From Prochlorococcus marinus CUG1433 (lineage in GTDB: Bacteria; Cyanobacteriota; Cyanobacteriia; PCC-6307; Cyanobiaceae), in assembly GCA_017644425.1 (NCBI GenBank), contig JAEPLN010000001.1, positions 434,001 through 498,000 on the forward strand: a stretch of 64,000 nt of DNA, read 5' to 3'. The position numbers were made by a program, and so were the translations under genes. The notes below the pieces were generated by a model that worked only from the letters and a program-made list of their open reading frames with translations, was not told where the DNA came from and made no database searches. Of the stretch, positions 37,740-46,194 are shown piece after piece (position 1 is the first letter of the stretch; each line of letters opens with the position of its first letter).

Positions 37740-38849
37740 TTAGCATTTATCTGGAAAATTGCAGGGAAAATCTATCTTTTCAAGAATTCTTTTTAGATTT
37801 ACATGCTCCTGAACTAATTGAATTGCATAAGAAGCTTTTATAGATTCATGTATTCTGACATGACCAAAAGCTTGTTCAATAATTTCTACGGAAGCAAGAG
37901 TGTCTAATTCCACTTTTAAAATTGGTACTTCCAATTCCTCAGCTCTATGAATCAATTGTGATAAAGGTTCTCCCAAACCAGTAAGAATAAGGCATTGTGT
38001 CGAAGCTTCCAAGGCGGCAAGTTGGATATCAGTTCTTTCAGCTCCTGTTACTACAGCCATATTTCGTCTTCTTCTGAAAAACTCAATTGCAGAATTTACA
38101 CCCATTGCACCAATACTTAATGTTTCAACAAGTAATTGATCCTTTTCAGGGCAACAAATAACTTGCGCATCTAATCTTCTTACAAGCTCTCCGACAGTAA
38201 CACTTCTGAGAAGTGGTGATTTAGGCATGACCCCGAACACTTCAATATTCATACCTTTAAGAGAAGGTATTATTTCATTTTTGATTTTTTCGACTTCTTG
38301 AGGTATAACTGCATTTAATACTACTCCGGCCAAATGATCTCCCAATTGTTTTTTCGCATCGAGTAAGGCATCCACGCTTTTACAGTCTTCCCATAAATTC
38401 ACAATTAAGACTTTGGCATCTAAACTCTCAGCTAATTGTGGGAGACTTAAGCCATAAATCAACCCCTCATGGAGACTTCCAGCAGCTTCAAGAATATTTA
38501 ACCCTTCAAAATCATCATTGACCAACCCTCCAATTTGATCAAAACCTTTTCCTGGAAGTATATCTTTATTAGATATTCTTTTTTCAGCTGAAATATTATC
38601 TAATAACCCCACTGAAGAAATTAAATTATCCTCTTCGAGATCTAAAGTAGATCCAATAAATTTAACATCATCATCTATTAATCCTTCATAAGACATTGAA
38701 GGAAGATTAGTGAGTTCGATACATGTGGCTAGTGGTTTCCCAATGCGTACTTTCTTTTTCTCCTGTAAAAGTCTTTTTGCTATTCCTAGAACCAATGCAG
38801 ATTTACCACTAAATGGCTCACATGAACCAATTAATAAAATATCACTCAT
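37740..38849 (-). CDS. P-loop/DRTGG-domain protein (phosphotransacetylase N-terminal-like)
   Basis: The 369 residues consist of an N-terminal BioD/CobQ-like P-loop domain (CEPFSGKSALVLGIAKRL near residues 9-26) and a C-terminal DRTGG domain with MPKSPLLRSVTVGELVRRLDAQVICCPE and AVVTGAERTDIQLAALEAS. This pairing is found at the N-terminus of long phosphotransacetylases and as stand-alone proteins. The transacetylase catalytic domain is absent, so enzyme activity is unlikely. Probably a nucleotide-binding regulator. The SLOG-type gene follows immediately. Confidence 0.82.
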   Translation of the reverse strand: MSDILLIGSCEPFSGKSALVLGIAKRLLQEKKKVRIGKPLATCIELTNLPSMSYEGLIDDDVKFIGSTLDLEEDNLISSVGLLDNISAEKRISNKDILPGKGFDQIGGLVNDDFEGLNILEAAGSLHEGLIYGLSLPQLAESLDAKVLIVNLWEDCKSVDALLDAKKQLGDHLAGVVLNAVIPQEVEKIKNEIIPSLKGMNIEVFGVMPKSPLLRSVTVGELVRRLDAQVICCPEKDQLLVETLSIGAMGVNSAIEFFRRRRNMAVVTGAERTDIQLAALEASTQCLILTGLGEPLSQLIHRAEELEVPILKVELDTLASVEIIEQAFGHVRIHESIKASYAIQLVQEHVNLKRILEKIDFPCNFPDKC

Positions 38850-39001
38850 AATTTGAAAATTTATTTATCGATAGGTTCAAGATAATATTTTTTTCAGAAC
38901 TAAACAAATATTTATTTTTAAGCTTTAATCAAATAAACAAATAATTATTTTTTAAGGCAAATTTATTTTAATTCTCTTGTATTTCACCAAAACCAAATAA
39001 A

Positions 39002-39721
39002 ATGATAAATTCAACGAAAAACAAAAAAACTATTGGAATTACAGGAGCTTCTGGCGCGCTAGGGAAAGAACTAACAAAGTTGTTTCGAAAGAAAGGATAT
39101 AAAGTGATTGGATTTACTCACAGTAAAACTAATTCTGAGGTAAATCTTGAATCTCCTAATGAATGGATTAAATGGGAATGTGGGAAAGAATCGACCTTAA
39201 AAAAGCATTTTAAAAAGATTGATATTTTAATTTTGAACCATGGCATTTACAATTTAAGTAGATCAAACATCAATTATGAAAATTCAATAGAAATAAATGC
39301 ATTAAGCAAATTCAAATTTTTAAATTTATTTGAAGATATTGCCCGAAATAATGAATCTTTAATAAAAAAAGAGATTTGGATAAATACATCTGAAGCAGAA
39401 ATATTACCCGCCCTTAATCCTTCATATGAGATAAGTAAATCCCTTATTGGTCAATTAGTTTCTTTCAAAAAAAATCTTCTGGATAAAAATACTAAGAAAA
39501 AATTAATAATAAAAAAAATCATATTAGGACCTTTTAAATCAGAGCTAAATCCTATCGGAATAATGAGTCCCAAATTTGTTTCTAAAAAAATTTATGATTT
39601 AGCAAATTCAAAAAATTATTTAATAATAATTAGTCCAAACCCAATAAGCTACTTACTTTTCCCACTAAAAGAATTTTTTATTTTTTTGTATTGCCAAATT
39701 ATCTATAATTACAAATCTTAG
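39002..39721 (+). CDS. short-chain dehydrogenase/reductase
   Basis: The 239-residue protein has the NAD(P)-binding loop TIGITGASGALGKELTKLFRKKGY (11-34), LILNHGIYN as the NNAG-like strand, a Ser-Tyr-Lys catalytic set in INTSEAEILPALNPSYEISKS, and a hydrophobic C-terminus (FPLKEFFIFLYCQI) that may touch the membrane. The substrate is unknown. It converges on map with 3 bp between the stops. Confidence 0.78.
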   Translation: MINSTKNKKTIGITGASGALGKELTKLFRKKGYKVIGFTHSKTNSEVNLESPNEWIKWECGKESTLKKHFKKIDILILNHGIYNLSRSNINYENSIEINALSKFKFLNLFEDIARNNESLIKKEIWINTSEAEILPALNPSYEISKSLIGQLVSFKKNLLDKNTKKKLIIKKIILGPFKSELNPIGIMSPKFVSKKIYDLANSKNYLIIISPNPISYLLFPLKEFFIFLYCQIIYNYKS

Positions 39722-39724
39722 TGT

Positions 39725-40582
39725 CTAAAAATCTCTATCTGTCAATATTTCAATTCCATCTGTTAAAACAACTATTGTATGTTCCCATTGCGCCGATAAT
39801 TTTCCATCCTTTGTTACAACGGTCCAGCCATCATTTAATGTTTTACAAAATTTAGTGCCTTCATTAACGATAGGTTCGACAGCTAAGGTCATCCCTTTAC
39901 GAAGGACTACGTTAGGCAATTCATTGGTTCGAAAATTAAATACAGAGGGTTGCTCATGAAGATTTCTTCCAACTCCATGTCCTGTATAATCCTCAACTAC
40001 ACTAAAACCATTTTTTTTGACGACGTCTTCAATAGCCCCAGCAAGTTCATAAAGCGTAATGCCCTCTTTTATCTTGGCAAGACCAGCATAAAGAGCATCA
40101 TTTGCAACCTTACTAAGTTTTAAAGCTTTATCGCTCGCTTCCCCTACGCAAATTGTGATACAACTATCCCCCCAATAATTCTCTAAATAGGCTCCAGTAT
40201 CAATTTTCACAACATCACCATTTTGAATAATCTTTTTTTTACTAGGAATTCCATGAACTACCTCATTATTAATACTCGAACAAATACTTGCAGGAAAGCC
40301 ATATATACCCTTAAAACCCGGTCCCAAACCCCCTGAAGGAACTGCTCCCATTTCCATAATTCTTTTTGCAGCAAAATCATCTAAATCTTGAGTACTCATT
40401 CCAGGCTTAATTAAATCTTTTATTTCTCTTAAAACCGTTGCAACAATTCTACTTGAATTTTTCATTAACTTTATTTCTCTTGGCGACTTAAATTCGATAC
40501 CTCGAGTCCTTGGAATAAAAGATTCCTGATCATTTGACTTGGAATTATTTATTTTTGGTAAGAGATCTGCAAATTTCATCAT
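39725..40582 (-). CDS. map: methionine aminopeptidase, type I
   Basis: Map removes initiator methionine from nascent proteins. From the ATG at 40582 the protein is 285 residues. Metal ligands are recognisable: Asp in VVKIDTGAYLENYWGDS, His in DYTGHGVG, Glu in LAVEPIVNEGT, and Glu in WEHTIVV. An N-terminal region of about 45 residues precedes the catalytic domain (MKFADLLPKINNSKSNDQ). A TTG three codons upstream (40591) is an alternative start. Convergent with the SDR gene. Confidence 0.94.
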   Translation of the reverse strand: MMKFADLLPKINNSKSNDQESFIPRTRGIEFKSPREIKLMKNSSRIVATVLREIKDLIKPGMSTQDLDDFAAKRIMEMGAVPSGGLGPGFKGIYGFPASICSSINNEVVHGIPSKKKIIQNGDVVKIDTGAYLENYWGDSCITICVGEASDKALKLSKVANDALYAGLAKIKEGITLYELAGAIEDVVKKNGFSVVEDYTGHGVGRNLHEQPSVFNFRTNELPNVVLRKGMTLAVEPIVNEGTKFCKTLNDGWTVVTKDGKLSAQWEHTIVVLTDGIEILTDRDF

Positions 40583-40667
40583 TGGATTCAATAATAGGGA
40601 TAGTTAAATATTTTCAAAAAAGCTTAAAACTTTTATTTATCTAAGTCTATCAATAACTAAAGTAAAA

Positions 40668-40967
40668 ATGAAAAATTCTAGGCAATTTCATAAAGCATTG
40701 GCACCTTGGGTTTTCCTTCCATTATTTATATCTTCAATTACTGGGCTTCTTTATAGGGTTTCAAAAGATTTATTAGGTTACTCTAGAGAGCAAGTTCATT
40801 GGTTGATGTCTATCCATGAGGGCGAATGGCTTGGAGATAATGGAGAACTTATATACGTAATATTGAATTCCCTCGGAGTTTTATGGATGCTCATAACAGG
40901 ATTCCAAATGTTTTCAAAAACAATTTCATTTACCAAAAAGGTTACTAAAGGCGAGTCAAAAGGTTAA
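40668..40967 (+). CDS. small PepSY-type membrane protein
   Basis: The 99-residue protein has two hydrophobic segments: [20 protein letters not shown] (about 12-31) and [22 protein letters not shown] (64-85). [12 protein letters not shown] and [21 protein letters not shown] are as in stand-alone PepSY-associated membrane proteins (DUF3307/PepSY_TM-like), where the HEG motif recurs. Function unknown; possible role in membrane iron or peptidase control. It is 32 bp upstream of rplS. Confidence 0.7.
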   Translation: MKNSRQFHKALAPWVFLPLFISSITGLLYRVSKDLLGYSREQVHWLMSIHEGEWLGDNGELIYVILNSLGVLWMLITGFQMFSKTISFTKKVTKGESKG

Positions 40968-40999
40968 GATATAGAACTTGTAGGACAAAAAAGACCAAA

Positions 41000-41470
41000 A
41001 TGGCTAAAGAGAAACAAGAGAAGGAATTAGAAACCGCTATTAAAGCTGACACATCAATTGATGTAGCAGTTGAACAAAAAGGAAAAAACATGGTTTCTGA
41101 AACTACTCCAACCTTAAGTCCATCCAATCTGATTAAGGAATTTGAGAATGGACAATTAAAAAAGCAATTGCCTGAAATTTATGTTGGGGACACTGTTAAA
41201 GTTGGAGTAAAAATTACAGAAGGTAATAAAGAGAGAATTCAACCTTATGAAGGCGTTGTTATAGCAAAAAGGCATGGAGGCATTAACCAAACCATTACAG
41301 TTAGAAGAATTTTTCAGGGTATAGGCGTTGAAAGAGTATTTATGCTACATAGTCCACAGGTTGCCTCTCTAAAAGTTGAACGTAGAGGTAAAGTAAGAAG
41401 AGCTAAGTTATTCTATCTCAGAGATAGAGTAGGAAAAGCTACTCGCGTAAAACAACGCTTTGATCGATAA
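41000..41470 (+). CDS. rplS: 50S ribosomal protein L19
   Basis: The C-terminal 110 residues match L19: [45 protein letters not shown] and [37 protein letters not shown]. Total length is 156 residues, about 40 more than the usual 115-120, owing to an N-terminal charged stretch ([19 protein letters not shown]). L19 sits at the 30S-50S interface. Followed by tRNA-Trp, the hyper-conserved protein, tRNA-Asp and gltX on the same strand. Confidence 0.95.
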   Translation: MAKEKQEKELETAIKADTSIDVAVEQKGKNMVSETTPTLSPSNLIKEFENGQLKKQLPEIYVGDTVKVGVKITEGNKERIQPYEGVVIAKRHGGINQTITVRRIFQGIGVERVFMLHSPQVASLKVERRGKVRRAKLFYLRDRVGKATRVKQRFDR

Positions 41471-41523
41471 AGTTGTAAATTAATCAACTTATTGGTCACA
41501 AAGACGCTTATAATCATTTAAAT

Positions 41524-41596
41524 GCGTCGTTAGTTCAGTTGGTAGAACGCAGGTCTCCAAAACCTGATGTCGGGGGTTCAAGTCCTCCACGACGCG
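41524..41596 (+). tRNA. trnW: tRNA-Trp (anticodon CCA)
   Basis: The 73-nt sequence folds into a cloverleaf with acceptor GCGTCGT pairing with ACGACGC, D arm GTTC/GAAC, anticodon stem CAGGT/ACCTG around CTCCAAA with anticodon CCA, and T arm GGGGG/CCTCC-like with TTCAAGT. Discriminator is G and no CCA end is encoded. Lies 53 bp after rplS and 35 bp before the hyper-conserved protein gene. Confidence 0.97.
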
Positions 41597-41631
41597 TTTG
41601 ATCAACATTATGTAAATCATTTTTTCATAAG

Positions 41632-41826
41632 ATGGAGTTAGATCTTCAACCTGGGGACGTAGTTAAAGTCCTCGAATCAGCAGCATTAGGATGGGTTCGT
41701 GCAAGAGTCATCAGAGTTAAGTCTGGTGGGAGAGTTGTCGTACAAAGTGACCAAGGCAGAGAATTTACTGCTAGAGGTAACCAAGTTAGGTTGATAGAAC
41801 CTGCTGGTTTTAGACCTCAAAAATAA
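41632..41826 (+). CDS. hyper-conserved small protein of the Prochlorococcus/marine Synechococcus clade (PSHCP)
   Basis: The 64 residues begin MELDLQPGDVVKVLESAALG and form a small beta-barrel-like sequence with WVRARVIRVKSGGRVVVQSD and GREFTARGNQVRLIEPAG. I recognise it as the protein reported to be almost invariant across this clade and lacking homologues outside it, described as Tudor-like and RNA- or ribosome-associated. It lies between tRNA-Trp and tRNA-Asp, which agrees with my memory of the gene's position. The call rests on recall of sequence and location. The reported length is about 62 residues; here two extra residues (QK) end the frame. Confidence 0.77.
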   Translation: MELDLQPGDVVKVLESAALGWVRARVIRVKSGGRVVVQSDQGREFTARGNQVRLIEPAGFRPQK

Positions 41827-41946
41827 ATAGTTGTTATACTAACTCACCCGTAAAACTAACTATTTCTGTAAATGCTCAAATTAATAAATTTTTTTTATTA
41901 CAACACCATAAATTAAGTATTATGATCTGATAATTTTAAGAATGAA

Positions 41947-41966
41947 GTTCTAAATAAATTTAGAAC
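41947..41966 (+). repeat. perfect 20-bp palindrome upstream of tRNA-Asp
   Basis: GTTCTAAAT (41947-41955) is separated by AA from its exact reverse complement ATTTAGAAC (41958-41966). The dyad ends 8 bases before the first base of tRNA-Asp. It could be a protein-binding site or a promoter-proximal structure. As an RNA hairpin the two-base loop is poor, so a DNA-level dyad is more likely. No T-run follows. Confidence 0.6.
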
Positions 41967-41974
41967 AAAACTCT

Positions 41975-42048
41975 GGGACCGTAGTTCAACTGGTTAGAGC
42001 ACCGCCCTGTCACGGCGGAAGTTGCGGGTTCGAATCCCGTCGGTCCCG
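41975..42048 (+). tRNA. trnD: tRNA-Asp (anticodon GTC)
   Basis: The 74-nt sequence has acceptor GGGACCG pairing with CGGTCCC, D arm GTTC/GAGC, anticodon stem CCGCC/GGCGG around CTGTCAC with anticodon GTC, and T arm GCGGG/CCCGT with TTCGAAT. Discriminator G; CCA not encoded. It ends 17 bases before the gltX start, so 3' processing of this tRNA would define the 5' end of the gltX message if they share a transcript. Confidence 0.97.
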
Positions 42049-42065
42049 TTTTTTCTAAAAGAAAT

Positions 42066-43505
42066 TTGGAAAAACGTTTAAGACTAGCCCCGAGCCCAAC
42101 GGGTTTATTTCATATTGGGACAGCGCGAACAGCATTATTCAACTGGTTGTATGCAAAAAAAATAGGCGGAAAATTTCTTATCAGAATAGAAGATACAGAT
42201 TTTCTTCGATCTAAATCTGAATATACAAAAAATATATTAGAGGGCTTGAAATGGCTTGGACTTAAATGGGATGAAGAACCTATAAAGCAAAGTGAACGAA
42301 TTTCGATTCACAAAAGTCACATCAAAAAGCTATTGGAATATGGAGCTGCATATAGGTGCTTTACAACAGAAGATGAAATTTCTGAATTAAGAGAAGAACA
42401 AAAAAAGAAAGGATTACCTCCAAAGCATGACAATAGACACAGAAGTCTTTCAAAAGAAGAAATAGAAACATTCATTTCCCAAGGGAGGACTTCAGTAATA
42501 AGATTTAAGATTGATGAAAAAATTGAAATTAAATGGGTAGATCAGATAAGAGGCGAAATCAAATGGCTAGGGAAGGATTTAGGTGGTGATTTAGTTTTGT
42601 CAAGAAGGGCAAAGGGATATGAAATTGGAGATCCTTTGTATAACCTTGCCGTTGTAGTTGATGATAATTTCATGAATATTACTCATGTTGTAAGGGGTGA
42701 AGACCATATCTCGAACACTGCAAAACAAATATTAATTTATAAAGCATTAAATTTTAATTTGCCGACTTTTTCGCATACACCTCTAATACTAAATAGTGAA
42801 GGTAAAAAATTATCTAAAAGAGATTGCGTTACTTCAATCGACGAATTTAGGGATATGGGATATTTACCTGAGGCCTTATCGAACTATATGGCCTTTTTAG
42901 GTTGGTCTCCAAAATCTGCAGACAGAGAAATACTCTCACTTGATGAGATATCTGAAATTTTTGACTTATCAGACATAAATAAAGCTGGAGCAAAATTCAG
43001 TTGGGAAAAACTCAACTGGATTAACTCTCAATATATAAAAAAAATGGAATCAATAAAGTTAAGTGAGATAATGAAGGAATACTGGGATGATAATGGTTGG
43101 GTGCCGCCATCTCAAGAATGGGCTAATAAATTAGCAATTTTGCTTAGAGACTCTATCACTCTTTTAAAAGATGCTATTGATCAATCAAAACCGTTTTTCT
43201 TAATACCAACAATTCAAAAAGAAGGTCAAGATTTTCTGGAAAAAGAAGATAGCAAAGCATCTCTAAAACTAATCTTAAGTTATTTAAATGAGCAAAATAC
43301 GATGAAACTAGATAAAGAAAAAGCCAAAGACATAATAAATGTAATCTCAAAAACGCATAATGTTAAAAAAGGAATATTAATGAAATCATTAAGAGTAGCT
43401 TTTTTTGGATCTCTCAGTGGGCCAGATTTAATTCAAAGTTGGGAACTTTTCTCAGAGAGCAAAACTGATAGATCTCGAATTGAAAGATGTCTTAAATCAA
43501 TCTAA
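42066..43505 (+). CDS. gltX: glutamyl-tRNA synthetase
   Basis: GltX charges tRNA-Glu, which in cyanobacteria supplies both protein synthesis and tetrapyrrole synthesis (see hemL). The 479-residue class I enzyme has RLAPSPTGLFHIGTARTALFNW (HIGH-type motif), the ADT-type IRIEDTD near 45-51, RGEDHI, and KKLSKRD as the KMSKS-like loop. It uses a TTG start at 42066, directly after tRNA-Asp. The 3' end overlaps the convergent antiporter gene by 9 bp. Confidence 0.95.
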   Translation: MEKRLRLAPSPTGLFHIGTARTALFNWLYAKKIGGKFLIRIEDTDFLRSKSEYTKNILEGLKWLGLKWDEEPIKQSERISIHKSHIKKLLEYGAAYRCFTTEDEISELREEQKKKGLPPKHDNRHRSLSKEEIETFISQGRTSVIRFKIDEKIEIKWVDQIRGEIKWLGKDLGGDLVLSRRAKGYEIGDPLYNLAVVVDDNFMNITHVVRGEDHISNTAKQILIYKALNFNLPTFSHTPLILNSEGKKLSKRDCVTSIDEFRDMGYLPEALSNYMAFLGWSPKSADREILSLDEISEIFDLSDINKAGAKFSWEKLNWINSQYIKKMESIKLSEIMKEYWDDNGWVPPSQEWANKLAILLRDSITLLKDAIDQSKPFFLIPTIQKEGQDFLEKEDSKASLKLILSYLNEQNTMKLDKEKAKDIINVISKTHNVKKGILMKSLRVAFFGSLSGPDLIQSWELFSESKTDRSRIERCLKSI

Positions 43506-44702
43506 ATTATTTTTTTGTTCTAATTCAAGCCTATTTGCCAAAGGTTTAGCTGAAAGACCCTGGATTCCTACTGTCAATAAAATGGTAAGAAAAACTAAAC
43601 CTTGAAGACGGCCAGCCCCAAGGATACCAGCCTGCTCTAACCTTATAGAAAAAAGAGAAGCTACAGCTGCAGTAACAATACCTCTTGGGGCTAACCAGGC
43701 TAAAAATATTTTTTCTTTTAAGTTCAATTCTCTTCCCATTGTTGCTACCCATATAGAAAAAGGACGAACAATTAACATCAACATGAAAACACAAACAACC
43801 CCTCCCCAGCCAAGGGGACTTAGTTCACCCCAAGAAACGTCAGCGGCCAAAAGAGGAAAAAGAACTGTAATTGCTAATTGAGCTAACTCACCTATTAGAT
43901 TATCCAATCTCTCCTTATCTATAACTTCTCTTTTTCCGACAATAAAACCTGCTGCGACAGAAGCCGGTAAGCCTGATTCTGGCAGAAAATATTCGCAAAT
44001 TCCATACACAAGGAAAATAAATCCAAGTGTAACTTGAAGCTCTATACCAAATGAGGCTTCATTTTTTATTTTTTTTAGAATTTCTGATAGTAACCATCCT
44101 GCACTTAATCCAATTAAGACTCCTCCCCCTAATCTTTGCATTAATGCTACAAATACATCGTTAATCCCACGGAGGTCGCCTAAAGTCAGTTCTAAAAGCA
44201 GTAATGCCAGTACTGCACCAATTGGTTCAAGCAACAACCCCTCAGCTTTTAAAACTTCCGAGAGAGGGGAAGCTAATTTTATTTGTTCCACTAATGGAGA
44301 GACAACTGTTGGCCCAGTAGCCAGAACGATAGCACTATATATTCCTGCAACTTGCCATGAGAGGCCTGCCAGCCAATGAGAAATAAAAATTCCAGCTGAT
44401 AATGAAATAAAAAGTCTTACCAATGAAATTTTCAAAACAGTATTTCTTATATTCCCCTCAGGCAGTTTTAAATTTAGTCCCCCTTCAAATAGAACCAAAC
44501 AGACTAAAAGCCCTACAATAGTTTCAAGCCCTTGCCCAAGATCTAAAGGCTCAACAAGTCCTAAACCTGATCTTCCTATAAGTAATCCAGAAAGCAATAA
44601 AATAACAACACTGGGGAATCCTGTTAAAGAAGAAAATAATCGAGCACAAGCACCTGCGAAAACAGTTATTCCCCAAAGTAATCCAAGCCTTTCAGGCGTC
44701 AT
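43497..44702 (-). CDS. Na+/H+ antiporter, CPA1/NhaP type
   Basis: The 401-residue membrane protein has about 11-12 hydrophobic segments. Motifs visible are LLLSGLLIGRSGLG, VGLLVCLVLFEGGLNLKL, SAIVLATGPTVVSPLV (the transport-site Thr-Gly-Pro stretch; the usual Asp-Pro pairing of NhaP is represented here by ATGPT) and PRGIVTAAVASL near 340-351. These agree with cyanobacterial monovalent cation/proton antiporters. It probably exchanges Na+ (or K+) for H+ at the plasma membrane. The 3' end overlaps gltX. Confidence 0.85.
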   Translation of the reverse strand: MTPERLGLLWGITVFAGACARLFSSLTGFPSVVILLLSGLLIGRSGLGLVEPLDLGQGLETIVGLLVCLVLFEGGLNLKLPEGNIRNTVLKISLVRLFISLSAGIFISHWLAGLSWQVAGIYSAIVLATGPTVVSPLVEQIKLASPLSEVLKAEGLLLEPIGAVLALLLLELTLGDLRGINDVFVALMQRLGGGVLIGLSAGWLLSEILKKIKNEASFGIELQVTLGFIFLVYGICEYFLPESGLPASVAAGFIVGKREVIDKERLDNLIGELAQLAITVLFPLLAADVSWGELSPLGWGGVVCVFMLMLIVRPFSIWVATMGRELNLKEKIFLAWLAPRGIVTAAVASLFSIRLEQAGILGAGRLQGLVFLTILLTVGIQGLSAKPLANRLELEQKNNLD

Positions 44703-44866
44703 AAAAAATTATATATAGTAAAAATATTTATTATTTTGATTAAATCAACAATCTTATCTGAAGTCCAATTAATACAATACTTTTTAATTTAATTAATCAG
44801 CTGAACAAGGATAATTTTTATTAAATATTTCAAAACTACTTTTAAATCAAATGAATTTTATTTCTA

Positions 44867-45043
44867 TTAAGAAAATTGGCTTATTAAAACAATAATTATA
44901 AAAATAATTCCTATACCAACAGTTGCCATCCTTCCATTCCATATTTCAGCTTGAGGGGTAAAACCTCTTTTCCACAAATTCAGTTCCTTTTTGTCAACAA
45001 AGTTTTTTGTCTCTTTAATCTCGATTTTAGGTTGTTTGTTCAT
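44867..45043 (-). CDS. hli: high-light-inducible protein (HLIP)
   Basis: A 58-residue gene too short for many gene finders. Translated from ATG at 45043 it ends in TAA at 44867. The C-terminal half has GFTPQAEIWNGRMATVGIGI, in which ExxNGRxAxxG is the chlorophyll-binding helix motif of Hlips/LHC relatives, followed by a hydrophobic end (IIFIIIVLISQF). Hlips protect chlorophyll during photosystem assembly and light stress. It starts 5 bases after the tsaD stop, and no clear Shine-Dalgarno sequence precedes it. Cotranscription with tsaD is likely. Confidence 0.9.
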   Translation of the reverse strand: MNKQPKIEIKETKNFVDKKELNLWKRGFTPQAEIWNGRMATVGIGIIFIIIVLISQFS

Positions 45044-45048
45044 TGAAG

Positions 45049-46119
45049 TTAAAAAGGAGGGCTTTCTTCATAAAGGGTATTTGCTTGTTCAATTGATAGT
45101 CTTCCTGCGACACCTAATTTAAGGGAACTAAAATGATCCTTTAATTTGATCCTGAACAACGCTGCCGCTCCAATCATTGCCGCATTATCTGTACAAAGTT
45201 TGAGGGGAGCTAAATGAACTTTAATAGATTTTTTACTTGCTTCACTAATCATCATTTTTCTTAATGTATTGTTAGCAGCCACTCCTCCAACTACAACAAC
45301 ATCATCCAAGCTGTAATCTTCTGCGCATTTTATTGTTCTCTCTACCAAGACTTCTGCCACTACTCTCTCAAAACTTGCAGCAATATCAGGAATTGGAATG
45401 GTATTCCCATCCAAATTTATTCTCTCAACTAATCTTAATACTGCAGTTTTTAGACCGCTAAAAGAGAAATCATATTTAAGAAATCCACCTTTTTTATCAG
45501 AAATCCTACATTTTGGTAAATTGAATTTCATTGGGTCCCCATTTTTAGCAATTTTTTCAATTGCCGGTCCTCCAGGATAACTCAGACCTAATAGTCTTCC
45601 AACTTTATCAAATGCTTCTCCTGCGGCATCATCAAAACTTTTCCCAAGTCTCTGCATTCCCCTTCTATCATCAACCCTTATCAATTCAGTGTGTCCGCCG
45701 CTAACAAGTAATGTAAGAAAAGATTTCTTTGGATAGTTTTCTGAAAATAGAATTGAAGATAAATGGCCCTCTAAATGATGAATCCCTAAAAATGGCTTTG
45801 AATGTAACATGCAAAGTGATCTTGCAGTTATAGAGCCAACTCGTAAACAACCAACTAATCCAGGAGCTACAGTTGATGCAATATAGTCCATTTCCTCAAT
45901 TTTGAATTTTGATTCTTCTAAAGCCTTATCTAAAACAAAAGGTAATAACTCTAAGTGCTTTCTAGCTGCAAGTTCAGGCACGACACCTCCCCATTTTGAA
46001 TGATCCTCAATTTGAGATGCGATTATATTTGAATGTATTCTGAAATTATCGCCAATATTAGAAACTATTGAGACAGATGTCTCATCACAACTTGTTTCAA
46101 TAGCTAAAACTTTATGCAT
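45049..46119 (-). CDS. tsaD: tRNA N6-threonylcarbamoyladenosine synthase subunit TsaD
   Basis: TsaD forms t6A37 in ANN-decoding tRNAs with TsaB, TsaC and TsaE. The 356-residue protein has VLAIETSCDETSVSIV at the N-terminus, the iron-binding HHLEGHLSS near 108-116, SGGHTELI, SFDDAAGEAFDKVGRLLG, and VVVGGVAANNTLRK with DNAAMIGAA near the C-terminus. All are diagnostic. It is divergent from psaF (about 66-75 bp between starts) and followed by hli. Confidence 0.96.
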   Translation of the reverse strand: MHKVLAIETSCDETSVSIVSNIGDNFRIHSNIIASQIEDHSKWGGVVPELAARKHLELLPFVLDKALEESKFKIEEMDYIASTVAPGLVGCLRVGSITARSLCMLHSKPFLGIHHLEGHLSSILFSENYPKKSFLTLLVSGGHTELIRVDDRRGMQRLGKSFDDAAGEAFDKVGRLLGLSYPGGPAIEKIAKNGDPMKFNLPKCRISDKKGGFLKYDFSFSGLKTAVLRLVERINLDGNTIPIPDIAASFERVVAEVLVERTIKCAEDYSLDDVVVVGGVAANNTLRKMMISEASKKSIKVHLAPLKLCTDNAAMIGAAALFRIKLKDHFSSLKLGVAGRLSIEQANTLYEESPPF

Positions 46120-46194
46120 TTTTGATTCAACTTGTTCTATTTTAATATTAATTTCTTACTTAAACACATTATAAGGAATTAAAGATTGCAACTT

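Noticed and set aside
41470-41492. Terminator after rplS (AAGTTG...CAACTT)
   Set aside because: A short 6-bp repeat without a following T run is too weak to call.
41524-42048. tRNA-associated integration site or genomic island
   Set aside because: The two tRNAs are flanked by core translation genes; no integrase or tRNA 3'-end duplicate was seen.
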